A DNA stretch of 64,000 bases from Luteimonas sp. ANT-B3E. Lineage in GTDB: Bacteria > Pseudomonadota > Gammaproteobacteria > Xanthomonadales > Xanthomonadaceae. A program made the translations under genes and the position numbers. Each line of letters begins with the position of its first letter. Position 1 is the stretch's first letter. This document shows, piece by piece, positions 44,542 to 53,955 of this stretch. The notes below the pieces were generated by a model. That model was given only the letters and a program-made list of their open reading frames with translations. It was not told where the DNA came from and made no database searches. Location: positions 4,633 through 68,632 of the forward strand of contig LXQJ01000037.1 of assembly GCA_001683895.1 (NCBI GenBank), given 5' to 3'.

Positions 44542-45450
44542 GTGCCTTCCTACGCCGGTCCCCCCGCCCCCCGTTCCGACGATGTTGCCGGCACGCTGCG
44601 GCTGCTGGCGTACCTGGCGCTGGCGACCGCGCTGATCATCCTCGACCACCGCGGCGACTGGCTGCGGCAGGCGCGCGCGCAGGCGGCAGTGGCAATCCAG
44701 CCGGTGTGGTGGCTGGCCGGGCTGCCGTCGCGAATGGGCGAGAGCGTGCGCGATGACGCCGGCACCCGCGCGCGGTTGGCCGAGGACAACCGCCGCCTGC
44801 GCAACGCGCTTCTGGTCAGCGGCGCGCGCCAGGCGCGGCTGCAGGTGGAGGCGACGGAGAACGCCCGCCTTCGCGGGCTGCTGGGCGCGGCCGAACGCGG
44901 CGGCCTGGACGTACAGCTGGCGCCGGTGCTCGACATTGACCTCGACCCCACGCGGCAGCGGCTGATGCTCAATGCCGGCCGCCGCAACGGCGTGCACGTC
45001 GGCCAGAGCGTGATCGACGCCGGCGGCCTGGTCGGGCAGATCATCGAGGTCACGCCAACCACATCCGTGGTGCTGCTGCTGACCGACCCCGACCACGCCA
45101 TTCCGGTGTCGGTGGCGCGCACCGGCGTGCGCCTGGTGGCCTACGGCACCGGCCGCAGCGACCACCTCGACCTGCCCAACGTGCCGCTGTCGAGCGACGT
45201 GCGCGAGGGCGATGCGCTGATCACCTCCGGGCTCGGCGGGCGCTTCCCGCCCGGGTTCCCGGTGGGCACCATCGAGGCGCTCGCGCCGGACGACAACCGT
45301 GCCTTCCTGGTCGGGCGTGTGCAGCCGGCAGCGCAGCTTGACCGCGGCCGCGACGTGCTGCTGCTGCGTGACCGGGTGGAAGCGCCGCCGCCGCCGCCTG
45401 GGGCAGCGCCACCACCGGAGCCGGCACTGGCACCGGAGCGTCAGCGATGA
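44542..45450 (+). CDS. mreC: Rod shape-determining protein MreC
   Basis: Bitopic membrane protein of 302 residues. One hydrophobic helix lies at about residues 18-35, then a coiled coil (RLAEDNRRLRNALLVSGARQ). The beta-rich periplasmic core contains LMLNAGRRNGVHVGQSVID, the usual MreC signature, and GDALITSGLGGRFPPGFPVG. A Pro/Ala tail ends the protein. It activates PBP2-RodA in cell elongation. The GTG start is chosen because the hydrophobic helix follows soon after; there are 124 bp after mreB. It overlaps mreD by 4 bp. Confidence 0.94.
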   Translation: MPSYAGPPAPRSDDVAGTLRLLAYLALATALIILDHRGDWLRQARAQAAVAIQPVWWLAGLPSRMGESVRDDAGTRARLAEDNRRLRNALLVSGARQARLQVEATENARLRGLLGAAERGGLDVQLAPVLDIDLDPTRQRLMLNAGRRNGVHVGQSVIDAGGLVGQIIEVTPTTSVVLLLTDPDHAIPVSVARTGVRLVAYGTGRSDHLDLPNVPLSSDVREGDALITSGLGGRFPPGFPVGTIEALAPDDNRAFLVGRVQPAAQLDRGRDVLLLRDRVEAPPPPPGAAPPPEPALAPERQR

Positions 45451-45947
45451 TCCGCGGTCGCCGCGCCTGGCTGCTGCCGGCCAGCATCGTGGTAGCCCTG
45501 CTGCTGGGGCTGCTGCCGCTGCCGGCACCGCTGCAGCCGTACCGGCCTTACTGGCTGGCGCTGGTGGTCGCGTACTGGGTGATCGAGGACAACGACCGCG
45601 TCGGGCTGGGCGCCGCGTTCGGCGTCGGGCTGCTGGCCGACCTCGCGTTCGGCGGGCTGCTGGGCGAGCAGGCGCTGCGGCTGGTGGTGATGACCTTCAT
45701 CCTGCAGCGCTTCCGGTCGCAGCTGCGGTTCTTCCCGATGGCGCAGCAGGTGCTGGCGATCGGCGGGCTGCTGCTCAACGATCGCGTGGTCGCCGCGGCG
45801 ATCCAGCTGGCGATCGGCGAGCCGCAGCTGCCGCTGGCGTTCTGGTGGTCGCCGCTGCCGGGAATGCTGCTCTGGGCACCGCTGTTCCTGCTGCTGGACG
45901 CGCTGCGCATGGCCGGGCGCCGCGGCGGCACCGGCCGGCCGCGATGA
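45447..45947 (+). CDS. mreD: Rod shape-determining protein MreD
   Basis: Small inner-membrane protein of 166 residues with five to six hydrophobic segments and little else. Typical MreD phrases are YRPYWLALVVAYWVIEDNDR and GLLADLAFGGLLGEQALRLV. It connects MreC with the elongation synthases. The start overlaps mreC (ATGA) and the stop overlaps the PBP2 start (ATGATG), so the three are tightly coupled. Confidence 0.92.
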   Translation: MIRGRRAWLLPASIVVALLLGLLPLPAPLQPYRPYWLALVVAYWVIEDNDRVGLGAAFGVGLLADLAFGGLLGEQALRLVVMTFILQRFRSQLRFFPMAQQVLAIGGLLLNDRVVAAAIQLAIGEPQLPLAFWWSPLPGMLLWAPLFLLLDALRMAGRRGGTGRPR

Positions 45948-48040
45948 TGGCCCACGACCCGGCGCGCACCCTGCGCAACGCTGCCGGCGAGGCGCGCGCG
46001 TTCCGCGTGCGTGCGCTGCTGGGGTTCGGCATCGTGGTCGCGTCGCTGTCGGGGCTGGCGGGCTGGTATTTCAAGCTGCAGGTGGTCGACCACGCCGACT
46101 ACGCCAAGCGCTCGGAGGCCAACCGCATCAAGCCGCGGCCCGTGGTGCCGGGCCGCGGGCTGATCTACGACCGCCGGGGCCGGATCCTGGCCGACAACGT
46201 GCCCGCCTACCGGCTGGACGTGACCCCGGAGGAAGCGGGCGACCCGAAGCAACTGGTCGCCGCGCTGTCGCGCATCATCGCGCTGACGCCGGAGGACATC
46301 GCGACCTTCGAGAGCACGCGCAAGGCCACGCGGAGCTTCCGCGCCACCACGCTCAAGCTGCGCATCAGCGACGAGGAGGCGGCGCGCTTCGCGGTCGACC
46401 GCTGGCGCTACCCGGGCGTGGAACTGGTGCCGTACCTCAACCGGCGCTATCCGCACGGCGACCTGCTCGCACACGTGATCGGCTACGTCGGGCGCACCGA
46501 CGAGGGCGACATCGCCCGTTCCGGGCCGCAGCAGGGGCTGTTTCCGCACAGCGGCCGCACCGGTATCGAGCGCTATTACGACGAGACCCTGCGCGGTCGC
46601 GTCGGCTACGAGCAGGTGGAGACCAATGTCGAGGGCCGCGCGCTCGGCCGCGTCGGCATGGTGCCGGCGGTGTCCGGCGCGGACCTGCGGCTGTCGGTCG
46701 ACCTCGACCTGCAGCGCGCGATGGCGATGGCCTTTGGCGAGATGCACGGCTCGGCGGTGGCGGTCGACCCCGCGACCGGCGAGGTGCTGGGCATGGTCAG
46801 CCTGCCGTCCTACGACCCCAACCTGTTCGTCAACGGCATCTCGACCGCCGACTACCGGCGGCTGATGGACGACCCGGCGCGGCCGCTGTTCAATCGCAAC
46901 GTGCTCGGCGGCGGGCCACCGGGGTCGACGATCAAGCCCTTCGTCGCGCTGGCCGGCGTCGACAGCGGGCTGCGCACGCCGGAGAGCCGGATCTTCTCGA
47001 CCGGCGAGTTCTTCATCCCCGGCCAGCGCCGCGGCTACCGCGACGCCAGCCGCGGCGGCGGCTGGGTCGACCTGCGCGATTCGATCTCACGTTCGATCAA
47101 CTACTACTACTACAAGCTCGCCTACGACATGGGCATCGCGCGCTTCGACCAGTACATGGCGCGATACGGGTTTGGCCAGCCCACCGGCATCGACCTGCTG
47201 GGCGAGACTAGCGGCATCGTGCCCTCGCCGGAGTGGAAGGCCGCCAACAGCCGCGAGCCGTGGTACGTCGGCGAGACCGTGATCGCCGGCATCGGCCAGG
47301 GCTATTGGGTAGCGAGTGCGCTGCAGCTGGCGCGCGGCACTGCGGCGATCGCCAACGGTGGCGACCTGCACCTGCTGCGGCTGGTGGCGCAGCGCCGCAT
47401 CGGCTACGACCAGCCGTGGACGACAGTGGCCGGCACGGCCTCGACCCGCATCAGCGACAACCTCACGCACCTGCGCGCGGTGCAGGAGGGCATGGAGGCG
47501 ACCATCCATGGCCGCGGCACGGCGACCGCGATGGCCCGTGGCGTCGATTACCGCATGGCCGGCAAGACCGGCACCGCGCAGAAGATCAGCCGCCGCGGCA
47601 GCGGCAGCACGGATCCGCGCTCGCTGCCATACCACCTGCGCCACCAGGCGCTGTTCGTCGGCTACGCGCCCGCGGACCGACCGACGATCGCGGTCGCCGT
47701 GGTGGTCGAGCACGGCGGCTACGGAGGCACCACCGCGGCGCCGATCGCGCGTCGCATCTTCGACGCCTGGCTGCTTGGCACGATGCCGGAGCCGATCCCG
47801 GTGCCGGGCGCGCCGCGGGTGCCGGAGGCGGAAGAGGCGCCTGGGCTGTTCGCGGCGGTGGTGTCGGTGGCGTCGTCGCGCAACGCCGTGGCGACGTCCG
47901 CGGACCCCAGCGCCGCCCGCGCGACAGAAGGCGCCAGCGTAAACGGGGATGCGTCCGATGCCGTTGGTGTGGCCGCCGAGCGCACCGGCACCGGCACCCG
48001 CACGCCCGGCAACACCGTCGACCGCGGCGGCCTGAGGTGA
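45944..48040 (+). CDS. mrdA: Penicillin-binding protein 2 (peptidoglycan D,D-transpeptidase)
   Basis: Elongation-specific transpeptidase of 698 residues. A single membrane helix at about 25-45 is followed by the pedestal domain (GRGLIYDRRGRILADN). In the catalytic domain, the SxxK box is Ser328 in GSTIKP, the SxN box is Ser384-Ile-Asn386 in SRSINYYYY, and the KTG box starts at Lys541 in AGKTGTAQ. The last 70 or so residues form a low-complexity Ala/Glu/Thr-rich tail not needed for catalysis and unusual in length. It works with RodA, encoded next with a 4-bp overlap. Two adjacent ATGs are possible starts. Confidence 0.96.
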   Translation: MMAHDPARTLRNAAGEARAFRVRALLGFGIVVASLSGLAGWYFKLQVVDHADYAKRSEANRIKPRPVVPGRGLIYDRRGRILADNVPAYRLDVTPEEAGDPKQLVAALSRIIALTPEDIATFESTRKATRSFRATTLKLRISDEEAARFAVDRWRYPGVELVPYLNRRYPHGDLLAHVIGYVGRTDEGDIARSGPQQGLFPHSGRTGIERYYDETLRGRVGYEQVETNVEGRALGRVGMVPAVSGADLRLSVDLDLQRAMAMAFGEMHGSAVAVDPATGEVLGMVSLPSYDPNLFVNGISTADYRRLMDDPARPLFNRNVLGGGPPGSTIKPFVALAGVDSGLRTPESRIFSTGEFFIPGQRRGYRDASRGGGWVDLRDSISRSINYYYYKLAYDMGIARFDQYMARYGFGQPTGIDLLGETSGIVPSPEWKAANSREPWYVGETVIAGIGQGYWVASALQLARGTAAIANGGDLHLLRLVAQRRIGYDQPWTTVAGTASTRISDNLTHLRAVQEGMEATIHGRGTATAMARGVDYRMAGKTGTAQKISRRGSGSTDPRSLPYHLRHQALFVGYAPADRPTIAVAVVVEHGGYGGTTAAPIARRIFDAWLLGTMPEPIPVPGAPRVPEAEEAPGLFAAVVSVASSRNAVATSADPSAARATEGASVNGDASDAVGVAAERTGTGTRTPGNTVDRGGLR

Positions 48041-49149
48041 ACGCGATCCTGCGCTGGCTGTTGGAGATGGCCGCGCGCTTCACGCGCACCGTCGACTGGA
48101 TCCTGCTGGCCGCGCTGCTGGGGCTGATGGGCCTGGGCCTGGCGGTGCTGTACAGCGCCAGCAACCAGAGCAGCGCGATGGTGACGTCACAGGGCGCGCG
48201 CTACCTGGTCGGGCTGGGCGTGATGTGGCTGCTGTCGCGGGTGTCGCCCGTGCGCCTGCGCAGCGTGACGCCGGTGGTTTACGTGCTGACGCTGTTGCCG
48301 CTGGTCGCGGTGCTGTTCGTCGGCACCGGGCGCAGCGGCCAGCACTGGATCGACCTGGGCGTGTTCTTCTTCCAGCCGGCGGAGCTGCTGAAGCTGAGCC
48401 TGCCGATGATGGCGGCGTGGTACCTCAACACCGGCCCGCTGCCGCCGCGGTTCGGACGGGTGCTGGTGACGGCCGCGATCATCGGGCTGCCGACCGGGCT
48501 GATTCTGCTGCAGCCGGATTTCGGCACCGCAATGCTGGTTGGCGCCAGCGGTGCGTTCGCGCTGTTCCTCGCCGGGCTGTCGTGGTGGTGGTTCGCGGCC
48601 GGCGCGGGGGCGGTCGCGGCGATCGCACCGGTGGCGTGGTTGTGGCTGCTGCGGCCGTACCAGAGGGACCGCATCCTGACCTTCCTCGACCCCGAGTCGG
48701 ACCCGCTGGGCACCGGCTGGAACATCATCCAGTCGAAGATCGCGATCGGCTCGGGCGGCTTCAGCGGTCAGGGTTGGGGGCAGGGTTCTCAGTCGCACCT
48801 CAACTACGTGCCCGAGCACACCACCGACTTCGTCTTCGCGGTGCTGTCGGAGGAGTTCGGCTGGCTGGGCGTGGCGTTCGCGCTGTCGCTGTACCTGGTC
48901 GTGGTCGGTCGCTGCCTGTGGATCGCCGCGGAGGCCCGCGACGGCTACTCGCGGCTGCTGGCCGGGAGCCTGGGGCTGGCGATGTTCGTCTACGTCGCGG
49001 TCAACGGCGGCATGATTTCGGGCCTGCTGCCCGTCGTCGGCGTGCCGATGCCGCTGCTGAGCTTTGGCGGCACCGCGGCGGTGTCGCTGCTCGCCGGGCT
49101 GGGCGTGGTGATGGCGGTCCACGCGCACCGCCCGATCCGCGGCCGCTGA
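48037..49149 (+). CDS. rodA: Peptidoglycan glycosyltransferase RodA (SEDS family)
   Basis: Polytopic SEDS glycosyltransferase of 370 residues with about ten membrane helices. Family motifs include YSASNQSSAMVTSQGARYL near the start, HWIDLGVFFFQPAELLKLSL, the catalytic loop region GSGGFSGQGWGQGSQSHLNY and VPEHTTDFVFAVLSEEFGW. It polymerises glycan strands with PBP2 during elongation. The start is a GTG overlapping the PBP2 stop by 4 bp. The association with MreBCD and PBP2 distinguishes it from FtsW. Confidence 0.95.
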   Translation: MNAILRWLLEMAARFTRTVDWILLAALLGLMGLGLAVLYSASNQSSAMVTSQGARYLVGLGVMWLLSRVSPVRLRSVTPVVYVLTLLPLVAVLFVGTGRSGQHWIDLGVFFFQPAELLKLSLPMMAAWYLNTGPLPPRFGRVLVTAAIIGLPTGLILLQPDFGTAMLVGASGAFALFLAGLSWWWFAAGAGAVAAIAPVAWLWLLRPYQRDRILTFLDPESDPLGTGWNIIQSKIAIGSGGFSGQGWGQGSQSHLNYVPEHTTDFVFAVLSEEFGWLGVAFALSLYLVVVGRCLWIAAEARDGYSRLLAGSLGLAMFVYVAVNGGMISGLLPVVGVPMPLLSFGGTAAVSLLAGLGVVMAVHAHRPIRGR

Positions 49150-49219
49150 GCGCGCGCGTGCACCGCGTCTGAACACGCGCGGTTCGCCGTGCCGGAGCCG
49201 CGTGCTAACCTCGCCGCCG

Positions 49220-50401
49220 ATGACGAAGACCCCCGATTCCCGCGGCGTTTCCCGCCGTTTTTCGCGTCGCGCCGGCAGCCTCGCGCTGCGCTCCGCGTGC
49301 CTCGGCGCCATTGCGCTGCTCGCCGCGGGCTGCGCCACGCAGGCCACGCCGCCCACGGGCGACGGTGCCGGCGCAGGCGCGCCCGTTGTCGCCGCTGCGG
49401 CACCCGCCGCCGCGCCCGGGCTGCTGCCACCGGTGCCGCAGCCGCCGGAGCGCCCGGTGGCGCCGTCGTCGGTGACCGATCCGGCGATCCCGCACGCGCA
49501 GCGCATCGAGGCCTTCGTCGATTACACGGTGGCAACGTACGGCGTCGACCCGGCGCTGGTGCGGCGCACGCTGGCGCAGGCCGAGCACAAGCAGGCGATC
49601 ATCGACGCGATGACGCGCCCCGCCGAAGCCGTGCGCCCGTGGAGCAGCTACCGCCCGATCTTCGTCAACGACGCCCGCATCAACGGCGGCCGCGCGTTCC
49701 TGGCGCAGCACCGCGCGGCGCTTGCGCAGGTGGAGGCCGACACCGGCGTCCCGGCGCAGTACATCGTCGCGATCATCGGCGTGGAAACCAGCTACGGCCG
49801 CATCACCGGCAACTACCGCGTGGTCGATGCCCTGTACACGTTGGCGTTCGGCTACCCCAAGCGCGCGCCGTTCTTCGCTGGCGAGCTGGCGCAGCTGTTC
49901 GGGCTGGTCAAGGCCGAGCCGCAGCTCGATCTGCTGGCGTTGAAGGGCAGCTACGCCGGCGCGATGGGCATGGGGCAGTTCATGCCGTCGAGCTACCGGC
50001 TGTGGGCGAAGGACGGCGATGGCGATGGCCGCCGCGACCTGCTGACGCATACGCCCGACGTGTTCGCGTCGATCGCCAATTACTTCGTTGTCCACGGGTG
50101 GCAGCGCGGGGGGGCAGTGGTGGCGCGCGCCACGCGCGATCCGGACGCCGCCGACTTCCGGCCGGACACGCTGGACCCGGTGCATCCGCTGCCGGCGCTG
50201 GCCGCGCGCGGCTACCGGCCGCAGGCCGGCGAGCCGGTCGCCGACGGCGCCACGCTGCTGTCGCTGGAGGGCACTGCCGGGCCCGAGTACTGGCTGGGCT
50301 ACCGCAACTTCTACGTGATCACCCGCTACAACCGGTCCCCGATGTATGCGCTGGCCGTACACCAGCTGGCGCAGGCGATCGGCGGCGGCACCGCGCGATG
50401 A
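49220..50401 (+). CDS. mltB: Membrane-bound lytic murein transglycosylase B
   Basis: Lipoprotein of 393 residues, with a long basic N-terminus and lipobox LAAGC near residue 43. A Pro/Ala linker leads to the SLT-like domain of the MltB family, with catalytic Glu189 in GVETSYGRITGNY. Other family marks are GSYAGAMGMGQFMPSSYR and KDGDGDGRRDL, an Asp-rich calcium-like loop. It cleaves peptidoglycan glycan strands to 1,6-anhydro ends at the outer membrane. Start ATG 49220 gives a complete signal peptide. The stop overlaps rlpA by 4 bp. Confidence 0.94.
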   Translation: MTKTPDSRGVSRRFSRRAGSLALRSACLGAIALLAAGCATQATPPTGDGAGAGAPVVAAAAPAAAPGLLPPVPQPPERPVAPSSVTDPAIPHAQRIEAFVDYTVATYGVDPALVRRTLAQAEHKQAIIDAMTRPAEAVRPWSSYRPIFVNDARINGGRAFLAQHRAALAQVEADTGVPAQYIVAIIGVETSYGRITGNYRVVDALYTLAFGYPKRAPFFAGELAQLFGLVKAEPQLDLLALKGSYAGAMGMGQFMPSSYRLWAKDGDGDGRRDLLTHTPDVFASIANYFVVHGWQRGGAVVARATRDPDAADFRPDTLDPVHPLPALAARGYRPQAGEPVADGATLLSLEGTAGPEYWLGYRNFYVITRYNRSPMYALAVHQLAQAIGGGTAR

Positions 50402-51813
50402 GGCGCGCGCTGGCGCTCGCTGGCGCGTTGCTGCTGGCCGGGTGTTCGGGCGCGCCCAAGAAGGCCGACCCGCCGTCGCCCCCCCCGGGCGCCGCCGGCG
50501 CGGCCACGCGCGCGCCAACCCCGGGCGCGCGCAAGGTGTCGCCCTATGCCCCGGCGCAGGAAGACCCGAGAACGCGCGGCGACTACGTTGCCGGAGGGCT
50601 CTACAAGCCCGGCGTCAGCGACAGTACGCCCACCTACATCCCGGACGTCGACGCGATTCCTGAGCCAGACGTGGTCGACGAGCCGCGCTCCCGCTACGGC
50701 AACCGTTCGCCGTATCAGGTGCTGGGCGCGTCGTACACCGTCCGCGACAGCGCCTTGGGGCACGTCGAAGAGGGGCTGGCGTCGTACTACGGCAACAAGT
50801 TCCACGGCCGCCGCACCTCCAACCAGGAGGTGTACGACATGTACGCCTTCACCGCCGCGCACAAATCGCTGCCGCTGCCGAGCTTCGCACGCGTTACCAA
50901 CCTCGAAAATGGCAGGTCGGTGGTGGTGCGCGTCAACGACCGCGGGCCGTTCCATGCCGGCCGCGTCGTCGACCTGAGCTATGCCGCGGCGGTCAAGATC
51001 GGCGTGCATCCGCGAGGGACCGCACGCGTGGAGGTGCGTGGCCTCACGCCGGATGGCGCCGACCGCGGCGGCACGCTGCTGGCGGCCGCGGCTGCGCCGC
51101 CGACGGTGTCCGCCGCCGCGCCGCGGCCGAGCACCGCGAACGTGCTCCCGCCTGGCGTGCGGATTGCCACCGGCAGGCCTCAGCGCATGCCGCCGAGCGC
51201 GATCGACACCCTGGTCGAGGCGCTGCCGATCGCGACCGTGGCCGCCGCCGAGCGCGCGCCGGGTGCCGTCGCGGCGCCCTCGGACTCGCCGCGCCCGTTC
51301 GTGCCGTCGACCGTGTCCGGGACGCCGGTCACACCGGCGCCGGCCGGCGAATGGCGCTTCGACATGGTCCAGGATGGCCGCGCGATGTCGGCCGACGAGT
51401 TCGACGCCTGGATGAAGGCGCGCCGTGCGCGAGTGGCCACCGGCAAGGCCGGGATCCCGGATACCTACGGCGCGGCCGCGCCGTCCGCGTCGCCGATGCC
51501 CGCACCCGAAACCTTGGTCGCAGCGCGGGAAGCCGATGCGGCGCCCGCGGCGACGCCGGCCACGCTGCCTGCGGTCGCGCCGGGCGGCGTGATGCTGCAG
51601 GTCGCCGCCTTCGGGGGCCGCGACAACGCCGAGCGCGCGCTCGGGATGCTCGAGCGCGCAGGTATCGACGGCGCCCGCCTGCTCGACGGCGCCGCGTCCG
51701 GCAAGCCGATCTGGCGCCTGCGCATCGGCCCGGTGGCCGCCGCCGGCGTCGCCGATCTCACCGCGCGCATCGCCGGGCTTGGCTTCGGCGCCCCGCATGT
51801 CGTGCGCGACTGA
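50398..51813 (+). CDS. rlpA: Septal ring lytic transglycosylase RlpA
   Basis: Lipoprotein of 471 residues with lipobox LLAGC near residue 12-16. The double-psi beta-barrel catalytic domain is at about 115-215, with GLASYYGNKFHGRRTSNQEV, MYAFTAAHKSLPLPS and VVRVNDRGPFHAGRVVDLS. The Asp of NDRGPF is the catalytic-acid region. A long Pro/Ala-rich linker follows (about 220-390) and then a C-terminal SPOR domain (MLQVAAFGGRDNAERALGML) that binds denuded glycan at division sites. It follows mltB with 4-bp overlap and precedes dacA. Confidence 0.94.
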   Translation: MRRALALAGALLLAGCSGAPKKADPPSPPPGAAGAATRAPTPGARKVSPYAPAQEDPRTRGDYVAGGLYKPGVSDSTPTYIPDVDAIPEPDVVDEPRSRYGNRSPYQVLGASYTVRDSALGHVEEGLASYYGNKFHGRRTSNQEVYDMYAFTAAHKSLPLPSFARVTNLENGRSVVVRVNDRGPFHAGRVVDLSYAAAVKIGVHPRGTARVEVRGLTPDGADRGGTLLAAAAAPPTVSAAAPRPSTANVLPPGVRIATGRPQRMPPSAIDTLVEALPIATVAAAERAPGAVAAPSDSPRPFVPSTVSGTPVTPAPAGEWRFDMVQDGRAMSADEFDAWMKARRARVATGKAGIPDTYGAAAPSASPMPAPETLVAAREADAAPAATPATLPAVAPGGVMLQVAAFGGRDNAERALGMLERAGIDGARLLDGAASGKPIWRLRIGPVAAAGVADLTARIAGLGFGAPHVVRD

Positions 51814-51877
51814 CCGCGCGCGCCATCCCTTCTTTTCCAGGCCAACGGATGGCCGTGTCCCCGGAGTCGTTTCCCCG

Positions 51878-53113
51878 ATGAAACCCGCTGCTTTCGCCCG
51901 CCTCGCGCTGCTGGCCGCCTGTTCGACCGCCGCGCTCGGCCTGGCGCTGGCGCAGACGCCTGCGCCTTCCCCACAGCCCACGCCGGCCCCTGCCGCAGCG
52001 CCCGCCGCGCTCAGCGACGCGCTGCCCGTGCCCGATGCCCCGGAGATCGTCGGCACCGCGTGGCTGCTGATGGACTACGCCACCGGGCAGGTGCTGGCCG
52101 GCGAGAACGTCGACGAGCGTGTGGAGCCCGCCAGCATCACCAAGGTCATGACCAGCTATGTGATCGCGGCCGAAATGCATGCCGGCAAGGTCAAGCCGGA
52201 CGACGCGGTGATGATGAGCGAGAACGCGTGGCGCTCCGGCGGCGCCGGCACCGACGGCAGCTACAGCGGCTTCGAGGTCAACCAGACCGCGCCGCTGCTC
52301 GCGATGGAAAAGGGCATGGTGGTGCAGTCGGGCAACGACGCCGCGATCGCGCTCGCCGAGCACGTTGCCGGCAGCGAGGGCGCGTTCGCGTCGCTGATGA
52401 ACGCCTACGCGGGGCGCATCGGCCTGAAGAACTCCAACTTCGTCAATTCGCACGGCCTGTCGGACCCGAACCACTATTCGACCGCGCGCGACCTGGCGCT
52501 GCTGGGGCGCGCGATGGTGCGCGACTTCCCCGAGGAGTACGCCTACAACAAGATCCGCGAGTTCACCGTCGGGCCGATCACCCAGCGCAATCGCAACCTG
52601 CTGCTGTGGCGGGACGACAGCGTGGATGGCATCAAGACCGGTCACCACTCTGGCGCCGGCTATTGCCTGATGGCGTCGGCCAAGCGCGGCGACCAGCGGC
52701 TGCTGTCGGTGGTGATGGGATCCACCAGCGAGGCGCAGCGCGCCACCGATTCACTGGCGCTCCTCAACTGGGGCTTCCGCTTCTACGAGACGCATAACCT
52801 GTACGACGCCGGCAAGCCGATCGCCGAGCAGAAGGTCTGGAAGGGCACCGGCGACGTGGTCCGGCTGGGCGTCGCCAGCCCGTTGCTGGTCAGCATGGCG
52901 CGCGGCAGGTACGCACAGCTCAAGCCGACGATGGACATCCCGAAGGTGCTGGTGGCGCCGATCGCCCAGGGCCAGGCGCTGGGCACGGTCCGCGTCAGCC
53001 TCGACGGCAAGGTGGTCGCCCAGGCGCCGCTGGTCGCGCTGGACGCGGTCGAGCAGGCTGGCTTTTTCAAGCGCCTGTGGCACGAATTCCTGCTGTGGTG
53101 GGATTCGGTCTAG
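51878..53113 (+). CDS. dacA: D-alanyl-D-alanine carboxypeptidase (PBP5/6 type)
   Basis: Penicillin-binding D,D-carboxypeptidase of 411 residues with a signal peptide ending LALAQT and a short Pro-rich spacer. Active-site boxes are Ser86-x-x-Lys89 in SITK, Ser151-Gly-Asn in SGNDAAIA and Lys253-Thr-Gly in IKTGHHSGAG. The C-terminal beta domain (PBP5_C) leads to an amphipathic tail, FFKRLWHEFLLWWDSV, which anchors it to the inner membrane. It trims terminal D-Ala from pentapeptides. A strong hairpin terminator follows 46 bp after the stop. Confidence 0.95.
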   Translation: MKPAAFARLALLAACSTAALGLALAQTPAPSPQPTPAPAAAPAALSDALPVPDAPEIVGTAWLLMDYATGQVLAGENVDERVEPASITKVMTSYVIAAEMHAGKVKPDDAVMMSENAWRSGGAGTDGSYSGFEVNQTAPLLAMEKGMVVQSGNDAAIALAEHVAGSEGAFASLMNAYAGRIGLKNSNFVNSHGLSDPNHYSTARDLALLGRAMVRDFPEEYAYNKIREFTVGPITQRNRNLLLWRDDSVDGIKTGHHSGAGYCLMASAKRGDQRLLSVVMGSTSEAQRATDSLALLNWGFRFYETHNLYDAGKPIAEQKVWKGTGDVVRLGVASPLLVSMARGRYAQLKPTMDIPKVLVAPIAQGQALGTVRVSLDGKVVAQAPLVALDAVEQAGFFKRLWHEFLLWWDSV

Positions 53114-53159
53114 CGGGGCCGCGGCTGTGGTGCTCCGCGATCCTGGCCGGAGCAGAAAC

Positions 53160-53189
53160 GGTAAGGGCCGGCATTTGCCGGCCCTTACC
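53160..53189. terminator. Bidirectional hairpin terminator after dacA
   Basis: Perfect 14-bp inverted repeat (GGTAAGGGCCGGCA and its complement) separated by TT, between the convergent dacA and small exported-protein genes. There is no long T-tract, but a symmetric GC-rich stem between convergent genes is the common form in this kind of genome. Confidence 0.8.
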
Positions 53190-53255
53190 ATGTGGTGTGT
53201 CGGGCGCCGTCGTCTATCCGGCGACGTCGCCCGTCTGCCCTTGTCGTGACGCTGT

Positions 53256-53729
53256 CTACTGCGGCACGATCTGCGCGGCACTGCCCGAGCCGAAGACCCT
53301 GACCCGGCCACCGGATTTCAGGTTGGACGCGTCGGCGATCTGGATGGCGGATTCCTGCCCGTCGTCGAACCTGATCATGACCATGTAGGCGGTGGTGGTC
53401 GCTCCACCAGCTGCCGGAGCGCGGGTGTTGGCGGAGGCCAGGGTGTCCTGCGTCGCGCCGCTCGCGATCGAAGCGGCGTCATAGGAATACTCACCGCCGA
53501 TGCGCGCGGCGGCGCGGCCGGCAAAACGCCCCATCGCACGTCCCAATGCGCCACCCGTCTGGCTGGGTGCCGAGTTGCTGCTGATCGTCTGACTGGCTGC
53601 GACCTGGACGGGCGCGATGCCGGTGACGACGCCACTGCGGAATGACATCTCCTGCGCTGCCGCGGTGGTGGTGGTTGCGATCGCCGCCATCATCAATGCG
53701 ACGGCAGCCGTGCTCAGCCATGACTTCAT
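53256..53729 (-). CDS. Small exported protein with a glycine-zipper-like segment, hypothetical
   Basis: Predicted periplasmic or outer-membrane protein of 157 residues. The signal peptide ends TTTTAAAQE. A Gly/Ala-rich stretch (GGALGRAMGRFAGRAAARIG, about 72-91) has the spacing of a glycine zipper. The C-terminal part AYMVMIRFDDGQESAIQIAD and GGRVRVFGSGSAAQIVPQ is beta-rich and resembles SlyB/YcfJ-like outer-membrane proteins. No firm family. It is inserted on the opposite strand between dacA and ybeD, which are usually adjacent. ATG at 53729 is preferred because it begins the signal peptide; upstream in-frame sequence is not protein-like. Confidence 0.75.
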   Translation of the reverse strand: MKSWLSTAAVALMMAAIATTTTAAAQEMSFRSGVVTGIAPVQVAASQTISSNSAPSQTGGALGRAMGRFAGRAAARIGGEYSYDAASIASGATQDTLASANTRAPAAGGATTTAYMVMIRFDDGQESAIQIADASNLKSGGRVRVFGSGSAAQIVPQ

Positions 53730-53955
53730 CTTCCTGATCTCCCTGTGTGCGTCCCTGCGGACATGCAATCGTTGAAGGGAGCGGAGGACCCGTCCCTGCC
53801 GCGACTGTATGTACGTTCATCTGCGGTTTCAACTTTCTCGTCGTTCAGTCGGACCTCTTTTCCAGGCGCACGTGCCGTGTCCTTCTGCGGGTGTGACCGA
53901 CACCACATTAGCGGGCCGGGCTTGCGATCCCTCCCGCGGGCCCGATACTCCCGCT

